Shown here: in pieces, positions 44,558 through 56,402 of the stretch
Numbering within the stretch: the first letter of the stretch is position 1
How the letters are laid out: each line of letters starts with the position of its first letter
Assembly: GCA_030998225.1 (NCBI GenBank)
Contig: JAPYXD010000553.1
Location: 620,001 to 684,000 of the forward strand
Source of the DNA: Diplolepis rosae
Lineage: Eukaryota > Arthropoda > Insecta > Hymenoptera > Diplolepididae
Length of the DNA: 64,000 bases
Reading direction: 5' to 3'
Program-made: the position numbers and the translations under genes
The notes under the pieces: model-generated
Told to the model about the DNA's origin: nothing
The model's input: only the letters and a program-made list of their open reading frames with translations
Database searches by the model: none

Positions 44558-44939
44558 GTGGACATTAGCAGCTTTCCTGAATTCAGAAAACAAAAGTCAG
44601 CAGAGACAACGGAAGAGAGGCGGACGAATGTACATACAACGCACGAAAGAACCTTAAGACATGACAGTCAGAAAACGTCAAGACCAGAGTCAACGAGCAA
44701 CGCCTGGCTGAGAGGCAGTCCGTTTAACAAATATTTGGATACTACTCTAGAGAATCATATACACAACTTTCAGGAATTAACGCGTGAGTTTGAAATTTTA
44801 AATAGCTTAGTTTCGAAAGAGTTAGGGTTATCAACTCCTATCGCCAGATGGCTACACTCTACCCGTGTAATTATCTGGCTGCACCTCCCGCAGTAGATAT
44901 TGGCATAAATAAAAACGTTAACTACATTGTAAAAGTCGC

Positions 44940-45860
44940 AGTAATAAACGAATTAAATTCAGATCATCTGCCGGTAATAGTAGAGTTAGTAAATGAAAAA
45001 CTTGAGAAAACAAAGTAAAGAAGTCAATAAACTAAAAAATAAATTGTCAAAAACTATAAATCAAAAAATCAAAGATCATGTTAACAATAACTGGACTAAT
45101 AAACTAGAGCAATTAACAGTTAGAGATAACTTCCTATGGAAAGTCATAAAAAATATCAAAAAGAAAATAGAACCAATACCTACTCTGCATGGAAAGAATG
45201 GGCGTGCCTTTGGGGATGAAGAAAAAGCTAGGTAAATAAGGGATCATTTTGAACTAGTACATCATATAACTGACGATCTAGGGGACTATGAAACAGAAAG
45301 AATAGTTAATAATACTTATAGTATTGTAAAAACCAAAGAAATTTTAGTCAAAGATATCAAACTAACGTCTACCAAAGAAATTAAGAAAATAATAATAATA
45401 AGCATTAGTGCAGCTAACCTATATATTCAATAGTTGTCTCAGAAATTCCTATTTCCCACAAAACTGGAAAATGGCTACCATACTACCTATTCAAAAAACA
45501 GGGTAGAATGAATTATTTCCGCAAAACTATCGAGCAATTAGTCTCTTACCAACAATTATCAAAATCTTTGAAAAAGTCAATTTAAATAGATTAAAAAATC
45601 ATGCATCAGAACATAAACAATTAATTCCGAAGTATTTTGGTTTTAGGGAGCATTGAAATACACTACATCAGTTAGCAGTACTAACAGATTATATAAGCAC
45701 TAATTTAAACATAAAACACTACAGCAGTTGCGTACTTAGATATGGAAAAGGCTTTTGACACTATCTGGCACAAGGGGCTTGTCCACAAGTTAATGCAGCT
45801 AAATTATACAATGTATCTAATTAAAATTATTCAAAGCTACCTTAAAAATAGAACATTTAG
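44940..45860 (+). pseudogene. Jockey-like ORF2 fragments
   Basis: LNSDHLPVIVEL is the last endonuclease motif. Then comes a linker (44993-45235) with WKVIKNIKKK and IPTLHGKNGRAF. Then reverse transcriptase pieces: FPQNWKMATILP, NYRAISLLPTI, KIFEKV, a GFR motif, and a KAFDTIW-type palm A motif at about 45747. There are stops and at least two frame changes. The YADD box region is missing. Confidence 0.65.
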
Positions 45861-46372
45861 GGGGGGTTTCACCAAGTTCGTTCGAATTTTAATCCGCCGT
45901 TAGATCGGTCATTCTAAATTCTGATTGGTTAATCCGAGAGTTTAACCGCCTACTAAGAGTTAACCAAAGTTGGTGAAACTGGCACTTAAAGTATTGATTA
46001 ATAAAACAATGTCGCATACTTATAAAGTAAAGGGTTTTCCAATAGGGACATAACAATTTCGTATCTTTATATGAACGCACCCTTAAACTTTTTTAATGAA
46101 CTCTAAATGTCAAAACGTTAGTTAAAGTCAACAATTTCATCATGGTAAAGTTCACGAACCAGCAACGTTTGGAAATTATTTAAAATTACTACCGAAATTC
46201 TGAGACGGTGGTCGCAACTTTAAGAGCGCTTACTCCAATTTTCGGTCGTAATAATCGTCTTCTCGACAGGCTATGCGTGCTATGGTGGATAAATTCGAGA
46301 ACAAATTTACAATATTGGACTTTCCGGTGCTAAACAGACGTCGTATTGCTCGAAGCGAAGAAATAATCTTTT
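45861..46372 (+). mobile_element. DNA transposon 5' end with DUF4817-type transposase start
   Basis: A terminal-repeat-like GGTTTCACCAAGTTCG (45867) is mirrored by CCAAAGTTGGTGAAAC (45964-45979), giving a short foldback. From 46144, MVKFTNQQRLEII, SETVVATLRALTPIFGRNNR and later VLNRRR-type pieces match the helix-turn-helix start (DUF4817) of a common insect transposase. The frame breaks by about 46200-46280, and the element is cut at the LTR fragment of Y. Confidence 0.6.
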
Positions 46373-46382
46373 CTTTTATGTT

Positions 46383-48372
46383 TAATAAGAGAATATAACG
46401 GTTGGATTTCAACCAGAAAAGGGTTGAGTGCTTTTAAACTCGCTCTTTTCACCGCTAAAATTGCCCTAGTAAATCTAATTCAAACATTTTATGAAAATTA
46501 TCACTACCGTATTGAGATTCGGTAGTATTAATTTTCTGCGATTTCTCGCTGCTTTTTGTCGTTTTATTTTGTGAAGAAAAACCGCGAAAAACTTGATTTG
46601 GACTGTAAATAGTCCGCCGAAGATTTCCGTTGATACACGTTCGATGCGATTGCAAAAAGTCTATCACTAGATAATCGTTTACGAGTTACCCTCAACTAGT
46701 GAATTAGGTATACCGACCGTTCACGATCAACGAACTGGACCTTTTAAATAGTCCGCCGAAGATGAATTTAATTTTGTTGCTTCTGTACGGATGAAGTCTT
46801 GTCTTTTACGTCCGCCCGACACGTTTTGTGAAATGTTCCGCTATGCAAATTTACGAGTTTTACTCAACTACAGAATCTGAAAACTGTCGCCCCAGACCGC
46901 AGACGGGCACGATGAAAGAAAAGTATTTTCTTTACTACTCTAAAGTCTGATCGGTATTGAGACGTTTAGAGGACTGCGAATTTGTTTTTGCCTTGATCCG
47001 TTTTACTAGTTCATTGCGAGGTGAACATGGTAGGGTTTTTTTTATGATTAAGGAGTCTATGATTGGACAAGGAAATAATAGTAGGGAGGTTTTAGGAATT
47101 CAGATGGACTTTGTTCCATGCTGATTCAGTTATTGCACCATTTGCTGATTTTGAGGTGACGAATATTTCTCCCCTATTTCCACACTTATCGTGAGAAAGG
47201 AAATGCGCTCATCGAATTTTAGTATTTGATGCATTGTCATCAAATTGTGGAAACGATTTTAGTATCTAATATATTTCATGCTAAATTGAAATATATATTT
47301 AATAAGTCTAGGCTTATAATCATTATATGAATTATAAAGCCTTACATAATTATTTTAAATACTCAGATGAGTCTTAGGTTTTGATTACAAAAAGCACGTG
47401 GCCTTTGTTGTGGGAGATCAGCTGGCTAAAGCATCTAAGCAAGGATAGGCGCACGAGAAGGAATTGTGAAAATGGAATGTATGCTAGCCTCGCGATGCAC
47501 AGCAAAGCACATCAAAAGTTTCCAAAAGAGACGGGTATATGGGGCATATGCATGGGATAACGAAGAAAGGAAATGACAAACGGCAGAAAACTATAGTGAG
47601 ATACAGTGCATGAGTGTACGCACGCTGGATATCTCTCCCTCTTTCTCTCTCTTATGCTTTCTTTTCTTCTCTCGCGCTCTCTCCTTCTGCTTCCACTCTC
47701 CAGTAGAAATATTTACAATGTCGATCAATGTTTTCATGGATTTAGATATTTCTGAAATTACAACTTATGCGATGATGTGACAGGCCACTCGAATGAAGCT
47801 ATAGTTATAATTATTGGCGACAATATTAATGGTTTTAAATGAATTAACATTATATAAAAACAATATTAATATTAATACTAGCATTAATATTAATAAAATA
47901 ATGCGTTAGGAATTTTCTGAATTTAGTTACTCCTGAAATTACAATCTATGCGATCATGTGACAGGCCACTCGCATTAAAAAGTCGTAGTTATAATTATTC
48001 GCTTTTACCTGTAAACATAAACTGACATTCATACGCAGGTGCACAAGCCTGCACGTACATCAATATATATATATATATATTAACACAAATCAATATAATG
48101 CATAATATAACGCAACATGGGCGTGATATATAACATTAATAATATAATCACAATGATATTAATAGTGATATCAATATTAATATAATAATGTATTAGAAAT
48201 TTCCTTCTCGAACCAACCATTTGCTAAAAGTTCCTTGACCCGAGCAACGATAAGCTGCATCAGCAACCTTGTCATGGTGCTCGGTTACGGGCGCTTCGAG
48301 TGGCATGCAATTTATGTAGAAATTTATATTATAATTTTGGAAAAATTTGGCCGCCTTGACACGCTCGTAACA
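46383..48372 (-). repeat. 3' LTR of element Y (truncated)
   Basis: Closely matches 58672-60629, including a long CT-rich tract (47634-47702). It begins (minus) TGTTACGAGCG directly after the purine tract. The far end is lost at about 46383 beside the DUF4817 transposase fragment. Confidence 0.85.
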
Positions 48373-48386
48373 AACCACCCCCGGAA
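48373..48386 (-). other. 3' polypurine tract of element Y
   Basis: The minus strand reads TTCCGGGGGTGGTT just before TGTTACGAGC. The upstream 30 bases (GGGACGAAAAC region) also match element Z. Confidence 0.8.
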
Positions 48387-48441
48387 TTTGTTGTTTTCGT
48401 CCCCGACAAACTGAAGATTCGGGAATGAAATCCCAAATTCA

Positions 48442-48872
48442 CTCTCTAAACCTGAATCAGTGAAATAGTCACTGATTATATCAGTGAAAATATATCAACT
48501 GATGAATCAGTGCCCTGCTTTGATTTCACTGAGGAATCAGTGAATGCGTGACGTGAACATAAATGTTGAATTCGCGAATTCAAAACTTTCATCTACACTT
48601 TACTGATTTATCGTCCCTTAAAAATAATAATAATTACGTATTTTGTTTTAGTGTTGTTTAGCCTAAAATAAACGAGTTCATCGATCGTTAAAATATATTG
48701 CTGCTTTTATTACTCCCACCTGAAGTTTTCACTGATTCAATAAGTGAGTTCAATCTATTTCACTGATTCATCAGTCGAATTTCACTGATTCTCAGTGAAA
48801 GACTTATAGCTGCTGCCATCAGTGAATAGTCACTGCGAATCAGTGGCCGTTCACTGATTCAGGTTTAGAGAG
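48442..48872. mobile_element. 431-bp MITE rich in CACTGATTC motifs
   Basis: The tips CTCTCTAAACC and GGTTTAGAGAG are perfect inverted repeats and extend through CTGAATCAGTGAA. TCACTGA or its complement recurs more than ten times, mostly near the two ends. No coding region. The target duplication is unclear. Confidence 0.75.
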
Positions 48873-50190
48873 CATATTTGTTGGAATTTAATTTTTGTTT
48901 GATATTCGATGCGTAGGATTTCCCTGCAATGACGTGCTTCTGCCTATTAGAGTTTGATTCCTTAAACTCCCAGGATTTAACGAAAATTCTGAAGCAACCC
49001 AGGAGGCGGGTGCTGTATAAGTTTCTAAATAAGAGAAGGAGATGGGAATAGAGCACCTAAGTTATCATATTCCTAGATTCTGAAATAGAAAATAATGTAA
49101 TTACTGCTGAAAGGAAAATACAATTTAATTATTTAACGATCCGCTTTAGATTTCAGCTCAATTATGATACAAATTTTTCAATAAATATAGAAATAGAAAG
49201 TTCATAGGTTATAAAATATAATTTTAAAGAAAGTTGCTAAAATAATTTTCTTTTAAACTTTATTGAATTCCAGATTTCACAGTGAAATTCACAGTATAAA
49301 TTTTACTGACGCTTTTGAATATTTTTGAAAGTGAGAAACAATTTTTAGTTCATAGGATAAATAGTCGTATGACAATTATGGGCAAAACTAATTGCATGTG
49401 GTTATAGTTCAATCTAAACATTGCAATTAGAATTACAAGATGATGATTTTTTTAAAAATTGCATATCCGATATAAATATCCCATAACATTCACTTATAAT
49501 GATATTATATGTGAAAAATATGAACATTTTGGCTTGTATGGTTGTTCCAAAATTTATTTGACAAAAACAAAAAAAAACAAATGTACTTATTTATCAAAAA
49601 AAAAAATTCCTTTTTGATAGTGTTAAAATTTTGCTAAAAGATAATTATGTTCATAATTTCGAAAATTATGTAAACAGAATTGAACCCAAATAAAAATGGA
49701 GACATTTAAATAGCTGTAATAAAAATAATATAGAGAAGTTATAGAGAAAAAAAAGGAAATAAATAATTATTATAAATTATTATTATTATAAATCTATTCC
49801 TGCTGTTTGAAGGCTGCTCAATAGTGAATGCATATTATTCCTTTTCACCATTTGAGGAAACTATGGTTATATGGTAGTAGATAACACCATGGTATCATGA
49901 GGTGGGGTATTTTAAAAATTTCAAGGGATAAGAAAGATAAGATGAAAAATCCTATGGAGGATAAAGTCTCACTGATTTTATCAAGACAAATAATTCCTTT
50001 TCAAATGTCATAAGGTAAGGTGACAGGGTTTGAACCTGCCTCGTTCTTAATTTTTGAGGCTTTGCGGAATATTTTGTGTGGCAGCGGTTATTATTTTAAC
50101 TCGTTTAGGAAGAATATTTCTGTGTGATTCTGTGGCCTAGATAGATAAGGGACTTCGCGATCAGCATATCCTTGCGGGCAGTTGGTGGTG
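48873..50190 (-). other. Element Y internal DNA, conserved blocks only
   Basis: AT-rich. The blocks at 49896-49922 and 50071-50095 match element Z in order and orientation. A GGGTTTGAACCTG at 50027-50039 resembles a tRNA B box but has no tRNA around it. Confidence 0.4.
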
Positions 50191-50577
50191 CCCTCTTACG
50201 CAGAGATGATTCTCAGAGATGCTGACATCGCAGAAGACACACGAGACTTTGAAGAAAGTAGCGTGCAGTTTGCACACGTAAGTAGCAATATTTTTTATTT
50301 CATACGACGTTGTATATAATTTCAAACTTTTCGACTCTTATCAGAGTCCTCATTAGTGATCTTTATTTCTAAAATTTTAAGTGCAATAAATAAAATATTA
50401 CACATATGAGCCCTATTTCGAAGTAAACTTTGAAAATGTGAAAAAATGTAAAAATCGTAAGAAAATGTACATAAAATAGTACAAGAAACTTCGATGAAGT
50501 ATCTAAAACTTCCATAGGAATTACAATAAAATTCTAGCACGTAATTTTGAGATACCAAACTAAAAAAGTAGTATATA

Positions 50578-52081
50578 CACTACCGGTCAAAATTATTTAT
50601 TCACCTGCTGTGTTAGCTATTCTTAAAGTGTCTTAATTTTTATAATTATTTAAATTTTGCATCTAGTGAGCCCAAGTTGAAGGCAAAATGATAATTTCTG
50701 TGAAAAAAGGAACGCTTCCACTCCGCTGGGTATCGAGCCCAGGTCCTTTCGATTGCCGGTCGAATGCTCTGTCATCTGAGCGACGGAGGTTCCACAACTT
50801 TTCTCACAGAAACTTGTTAACGCCAATCATGGCTACGGATAAACCGGGAACTATTTTCTAATCTTTCTAAATCATTTCAGTCGATTATGTCGATCATTAG
50901 AAGAGTGTATCACTGTATGTGATAACGGAACTCTACTATATCGACCTTATCAACCTATGATTCAGAATTAATGTAACGTCTCGCAAGACTAGATGGAATT
51001 TTTTAAATTATAATTATTGAAGAAATTTTTCTGTGAAAAAGGAAACGCTTCCACCCCGCTGGCTATCGAGCCAGTTCCTTTTTTCACTGAAAAATTTCTT
51101 CAATAATTATAATTAAAAAAATTCCATCTAGTCTTGCGAGAAGTTACATTAATTCTGAATCGACTGAAATGATTTAGAAAGATTAGATAATTTTATAAGA
51201 ATATATTGCAAAAAACGTCAAATTTCGATCTTTTTGAATAAATATTAATAACACTGAAATTAATTAAGACTTTTAAACGTTTCTGGTCTCATTTTGAAGG
51301 TTACTCTTCATAGTATTTTGTTAACTTATCAAGATATTTTTAGAATTTTTCTTTTCGATTCTACCCTTGGTTCAAACATGGTGCAAACATGTCGAAAAAT
51401 TTCAAATGAAGACAGTAATCTATAAATTTTATTAAAATATGATACACATTGGTTTTAAAAATTTCTTGTAAGTAGCTACACATTTTAAAAATTTTATGAC
51501 CTTTTTGTATCATTTTTGACGCCGGGTAGAATCCAGGATAAAAAATCTGAAAATATCTTGATTAGTTAGCAAAATACTATGAAAACCTACCATTTAAATG
51601 AGACCAAAAACTTTTAAAAATCTTAATTAATTTCAGTTGTTAATATTTTTCAGAATGATTGAAATTTCACGTTTTTGAAATATTTTTTTATAAAATTACC
51701 ATTTTATTATTTTCTCTGGTTTTTCTAAATCATTTCAGTCGATTATGTCGATCATTAGAAGAGTGTATCACTGTACGTGATAACGGAACTCTACTATATC
51801 GACCTTATCAACCTATGATTCAGAATTAATTTAACGTTATTTAAAACTAGATGGTACTTTCCAATATAAATTGAGGAAATTTTTCTGTGAAAAAAAAATT
51901 TCCTCAATTTTGTTATTTTGTTTATTTTATTTTTTTTTATTTTTTTTTATTTGTTATTTGCAAAATTTTATTAACTTTTATTTTATGATAGGGAACAAAA
52001 TTTCAACTTGTTATTATAAAAATTAAGACACTTTAGGAATAGCTGAAACAACAAGTGAACAAATAATTTCGATCGGCAGTG
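50578..52081. mobile_element. TA-flanked inverted-repeat element with internal duplications
   Basis: Tips CACTACCGGTCAAAATT and the inverted right end (AATTTCGATCGGCAGTG) match over about 75 bases with several differences. TA occurs at 50576-50577 and 52082-52083. Inside, a segment at 50878-50985 recurs directly at 51722-51832 and part of it again in inverted form at 51090-51180. A tRNA-like sequence lies at 50718-50790. No transposase is seen. Confidence 0.75.
50718..50790 (-). tRNA. tRNA-like sequence (degenerate or SINE-derived)
   Basis: 73 nt fold as a cloverleaf: D stem GCTC/GAGC, anticodon stem TTCGA/TCGAA, T stem CTGGG/CCCAG with loop CTCGATA. The acceptor stem pairs at 5 of 7 positions. 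The loop CCGGCAA would place GGC as anticodon (Ala), but position 33 is C, not U, so it is probably not functional. A T-arm fragment of the same sequence recurs at about 51038-51070, which favours a mobile tRNA-derived sequence. Confidence 0.5.
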
Positions 52082-52555
52082 TACTTCTGTCTAAAGGTTA
52101 CTGAAGATATAGATGCAAGTACATATATAGTATAAAATTACAAAGGATTATTTATGAAAAAATAGCTGCGAATTGCCAATACGAATTCCACAATGTCAGA
52201 AATTCCCACCGCAATTTCACGAAACATGTGACTGGAGTTTTATTTTATAAAATTTATTTTTATTTATTTTATAAAATACCTACGAAATAAATTTCAAATA
52301 TTGATAGAAATTAAATGCTTTTAATCTATATTCCAGAAAAAAGAATCAGAAGATATCCCAGAAGCAGGAACCAGCAAGGATGTACTTGCAGAAGACTTTC
52401 ACACAACACCGAAGAGAGCTATCTCGACCCCACAAAGTGTTCGATTATCTTGTAGTACAAAAATCAACGCAAAATGTGCTGAGAAACTATATTTTCTGAA
52501 AATAAAAATACAAATTACAGATATTTTTGATTTTTATTTATTACGACAAAACCAT

Positions 52556-52653
52556 GATTTAAGGCAAAATTGTGAAAATGTAATTCAAGAGTGAGTTGAT
52601 ATCAACATAACTTCTCACTCTTGAATTAAATTTTCACAATTTTGCGTTAAATC
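52556..52653. repeat. Hairpin with about 40-bp arms
   Basis: GCAAAATTGTGAAAATGTAA on the left pairs with TTAAATTTTCACAATTTTGC on the right, and AATTCAAGAGTGAG with CTCACTCTTGAATT. The loop is about 18 bases. It begins at the end of the second candidate exon. Confidence 0.85.
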
Positions 52654-53134
52654 TTCAATTTCATTTTAATTTTATTTGAATATATTCTCTGTAACACATT
52701 TAAAGAACCTACGTATGCATGCATATGCACTAACACGTGCACACATAATGGTAGTTCATGCGCAGGGGTGTACGCGGCGCTAGTTGCTAACGGTCCACCA
52801 CATTTCCATTTTGGTTGCAAAAATTCCAGACACAGAAAATATAAAAAAACGATTATTTTTGGAAATGATTTATATTAATAAAAAAATTAAGTCTTTAATG
52901 AACTCTCACAATAACTAACCTAGTTGTGTGATAATACTTTTTACTTTTAAAAGATAATTTTACCTTTTACCATGGAATTTTAAAATATGTCTTCTACAAA
53001 AAAAACATTTAAGATTTAACCACCTATTAAACAACTTTGATGCAAGGAAGTGAATTTTTAACAAAATGTCACCCATGGTATGTTTATTATCTTTTTCCTA
53101 TAGTAATAATTGATAATATCCTTTTTCTTTGTAG

Positions 53135-53872
53135 GTATGTTCTCTCCTTCGGTCGGTGAGAAGAGGTGCCGTTTCGCAGCCCGGGATCTCTGTGGGGGTT
53201 CCATGAAGTGCTTCTAGCTCGCTCCAGGCGCTCGTGCGTCGAGTCCCTATGGTTCCAGGAGTACACCTGGGACGAAGCCTCAAGATCGTACCTTGTGCGC
53301 GGTTACTGGGCTCCGGTGAGTGGTATTCTGATTTTCTTCGGAGCGTCCTTGTATTATTTATTCTTATTTCTTGAGAATTAATGGTGGGTTTGTATTTTCA
53401 GGAGCACCTTCACCACCCCCTCCTCGCATCTACAGGAGACCTTCTGTGACCGGAGTTGTGGCAGGGATACTGCCAAGGAGAGGGTCCACTGGCCCTTTGG
53501 TAGGTTCTTAGTCGGGGTGGTTGTATTGAGAAACAAAAAGAATGGATTGTAAATGGCTTGTATGTACTTGACATGTGTATGGCATGATTTTTCTGGTTTC
53601 AGGAACTTCGAAGGACTTCCGCCCTGCCCGCCTGTGCCCAGGATCCAGCCCCGGGACCGAAATTGCCGGCTGGTCTTCCTCCAGCGACACTGCGTAGGGT
53701 TCGATCCCCGACGCGGTCAGGCTGTAAGGGAGGTGGCCAAGAGCTGGGAATTGGTAAGTTTGATTCCCTTGAGACCTCGTGCGGATTTCGTGTGGTTTTC
53801 CTATTCTGACACTAATTTTGTTTTCAGAGGCGAGCCGGACATTTGGAGCGATGTTGGGTGCAGCATTTATAA
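53135..53872 (+). pseudogene. Gene B: second copy of the spliced small-protein family, antisense in element Y
   Basis: Exons corresponding to A2-A5: 53135-53315, 53402-53499, 53603-53753, 53828-53872, all with GT-AG borders and the same phases as gene A. The last exon is exactly 45 bases in both. Conserved stretches are WFQEYTWDEASRSYLVRGYW, ELWQG, PRDRNCRLVFLQRHC, KSWEL and RRAGHLERCW. In-frame TGA codons at 53157-53159 and 53447-53449 break it unless other splice sites are used. Possible first exon at 50206-50277. Confidence 0.65.
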
Positions 53873-54600
53873 TTGGGATACACATATGAAAATTTTATTT
53901 TATTTTATTTATGAAAAGGAGCCAGACATGTGTGACAATTATTACCGATATATGTGGCGCAATAATTTTTATATGTGTAATTTTTTTCTCATGTTAAATA
54001 AATGATAATATTTGTCATACTCGTAATTATTGGTGTTTATTTATTTCATTTCCTTCTCCTTTTATTTAGGGTAATTTGAAATAATTGAAGTATTTTTCTT
54101 TTTTGTTCTAGATAATTGTAATATTATAAAAAAAAAATTTTATATAAGAAATGAAATTTGTCTTCATTTTATAAAATAGATATTATTAAAGTTATTGATA
54201 TGATATTCGTTGCAATTGTTGTTAAAAAGATTATAATAATAAAAGAGATAATGATCTTTATTATTTTTTTTGTTTACTGTGTTTTAAATAAGAGAAAAAA
54301 AACGATAGCAAGAGTTTATTTATCTATGCTAATTTGGTTATAGAAATAAGATTCTTTTTCTTAATTCCTTTTTTTTTGAAATTCTAAGTTATCTTTCATT
54401 TATTTAATAAAGGGGATTCATCGCCATTAATACTTTTAATAATAGATAATAATAACCAGCAATAATAATACCGATAACAATAATGATAGTAGAAAAAAAG
54501 GAGCAATATGCATTTCAGAAAAAGGTGGAGCGATTCTAGGTTGTACTTTTCCATTTTTGGTGGTAAATAAATTTTTAAATCGGAACAGAATTGGATTTTA
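53873..54600. other. No gene recognised between gene B and the sense remnant
   Basis: Very AT-rich, with a 61-codon Ile/Lys-rich frame (54158-54343) that looks like composition only. Confidence 0.45.
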
Positions 54601-54608
54601 AATAAACT

Positions 54609-54760
54609 TTCTTGTTAGCTTGTACTTCTCTAGCAAGTATGCGGTGTTCCTTCTGGAATGCCTGAGTCAGCTTCATGGCGATCGCAGCGGCTGTACGTGT
54701 CCTTTAAGGCCGTCTAACTCCCTATCGGCGTTGGTGGTTTCGGATTACCCTTCCAGGTGA
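54609..54760 (-). pseudogene. Sense remnant homologous to 31535-31747
   Basis: The minus strand reads RTRTAAAIAMKLTQAF then KKVYLKSNSVPI with a break. It matches the C-terminal part of the short frame in element Z, which has the same orientation relative to its element. Further minus-strand frames to 54929 are less certain. Confidence 0.5.
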
Positions 54761-55078
54761 ACTGCCTCGAAGACAATGATGATTCTAGAGCGGTTAGATG
54801 GTAGGCAAGCCGAATAATAAAAATTTTAACGTCCTTGTTGTATGTGGAGGAACAATCATTAGTTTGAGCAACAGTGATGCGCCGATTTTTAGGGCACCGT
54901 TGGAAGTGTTCGACATTGAAGTAGGGCACTACGAGCCCTTATCATATCCAACAACCCTTGGTTTGAGATTTGAGCAAATCGGTTGCATCAGATTTGCATG
55001 TAATAAGTGCAAGGTTTCGTCCACCATTCTGCTCAATCTCATTCAAGCTCCCTAGTATTTTCAAAGTAATTTTTTTAT

Positions 55079-55620
55079 AGTCTTAAATGGTGAATTAACA
55101 TGATTGTTAGAGCTTTCCCTATTTCATTATTTTCATGCATTCCCACATTGTATTGATCTTATAATAGAAGTTACCAATATGTTTTTATAAAATTTACTAA
55201 TTGCGTTAATGTTAATTGCTATTACTATTTGTCTAGTTTAGTTATTATAAAAAAAAAATTTCTTTTTCGACATCACGGAAAAATGGTTGTATCAAAAATT
55301 ATCCCAATATCTTAATTAGAAACTTGGACAACAGGTTATAATTATACTTTAAAATTACCAAGATTTAATTCTTCTCATTTGGATGAAGAACAAAAGCAAA
55401 ATTTCAAGTACTCAATGTATGTGACGATTCAAACGATTCACAACAGTTGATAAGCAGGAAATATCCAATTCGTCTGTACAATTATTTCTTGAAGTTTACT
55501 ATTATCAGAGATTTATGATTACACGAAATATTACATATGAAAATAAAATAATTACTTTTCTTTAATGAATTTGATCAATTTTACAAAAACTAGTAGCACC
55601 ACCAAAAAAATTGTTATGAC
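55079..55620. other. No gene recognised
   Basis: AT-rich element Y interior without motifs. Confidence 0.4.
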
Positions 55621-55624
55621 AAAA

Positions 55625-55651
55625 GTCTCGTTTATTTTGGAACGCACCTTG
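55625..55651. repeat. Isolated mariner-type terminal repeat
   Basis: Matches the right terminal repeat of the mariner at 2466-2493 (one difference) and is followed by TA. No left partner or transposase is found nearby. Confidence 0.75.
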
Positions 55652-55957
55652 TATATATAATTATTAATTTAAATTTTAAGAATTTGAAATCTTTCTGCGG
55701 AAAAAGGGACTCAACTAATTAATTTGAAATAATTATTAATGCCGTTACAATTACGTGCGTACAGTTATGTCTTATATTACAAAATTATCCAATAATAGAT
55801 AATGAACGACAAGGAATCCTACTGTTAATATTAAGTATTAAACATAGGTTCATACGTTATATACATATATATACAAAAATGTCCACCTCGGTATTTGCTA
55901 AGGTCATATTTCTGATAGAATTTGTTTATAATTATTCGATTTTAAATTTAAGGCATA

Positions 55958-55996
55958 TTCTCGTGGGGTTATGGGTCACCACCCCCGGAATTTGTT
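55958..55996 (-). other. Internal polypurine-tract block (element Y)
   Basis: The minus strand reads AAATTCCGGGGGTGGTGACC, then a CATAACCCCACGA stretch, homologous to 31376-31412 in Z. Confidence 0.65.
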
Positions 55997-56044
55997 ACAC
56001 CAAAATTTTTTTTTTTTTTGTTGAGCATAGGGTGTGACCGAAAG

Positions 56045-56348
56045 TCAGAAGAATTGACGCAAGTCAACAAGCTCTGAGAGGTGCAGAATCCTGTCCTCTA
56101 AAATTCGGATTCTGGTCACAGATCGATTCGTTGAGGTGTTTATTGTTTCTTCCCAAGTTTGCAAACTGTACACCCATGCAATTTGAATTTGGTAGCAAGC
56201 TTCAAAATCTACTGGGGTCTCTGCTTCAGAGTCGACTTCTGAATCAGAAACTAGCTTCACGATGGGAATTTCCTGAGTTGAAATTGAGCCTGCATTTTTT
56301 TGTTTTCGCTGTGAAGTTTCAAGAGAGGTAGCCTTGGGGAATTCTCAA
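56045..56348 (-). pseudogene. Sense frame of element Y with leucine-zipper-like end
   Basis: About 100 codons are open on the minus strand: a Ser/Lys-rich start, an acidic SDSEVDSEAET stretch and then RIRILEDRILHLSEL, a short coiled-coil-like helix, stop at 56045. A related fragment is at 63661-63520 (RIQILSDRILRISERI). In both cases the internal purine-tract block follows. Gag-like by position; unrecognised by sequence. Confidence 0.45.
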
Positions 56349-56402
56349 GAACGCAAATTTTAGGAATGAACAATACAGGATTATTTTCTTCCTGTCGAAT
56401 TA

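Larger units (their letters stand above)
43440..45860 (+). mobile_element. Jockey-like non-LTR retrotransposon remnant
   Basis: An ORF1 with three-knuckle signature is followed by scattered pieces of ORF2 (end of the endonuclease, linker, reverse transcriptase motifs) in the expected order. Most of the endonuclease is deleted, and stops and frameshifts are frequent. The 3' end appears to be lost at about 45860, where another transposon starts. Confidence 0.75.
50206..52594 (+). pseudogene. Two candidate exons upstream of gene B (possible 5' part)
   Basis: Exon 50206-50277 starts at ATG, has 24 codons and ends at a good donor (CAC|GTAAGT). Exon 52337-52594 follows a TTCCAG acceptor in the same phase and runs 85 codons to a stop. 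The first exon contains DIAEDTRDFEESSVQ, similar to DISREWSEGSSVQ at the start of gene A, so it may be the decayed first exon of gene B. The intron contains the TA-flanked element 50578-52081. The second exon has no match I recognise. Confidence 0.35.

Noticed and set aside
46144..46372. Intact transposase gene
   Set aside because: Only the helix-turn-helix start is readable, and it breaks within about 100 bases.
49990..50060. tRNA gene around GGGTTTGAACCTG
   Set aside because: Only a B-box-like word; no D, anticodon or acceptor stem could be formed.
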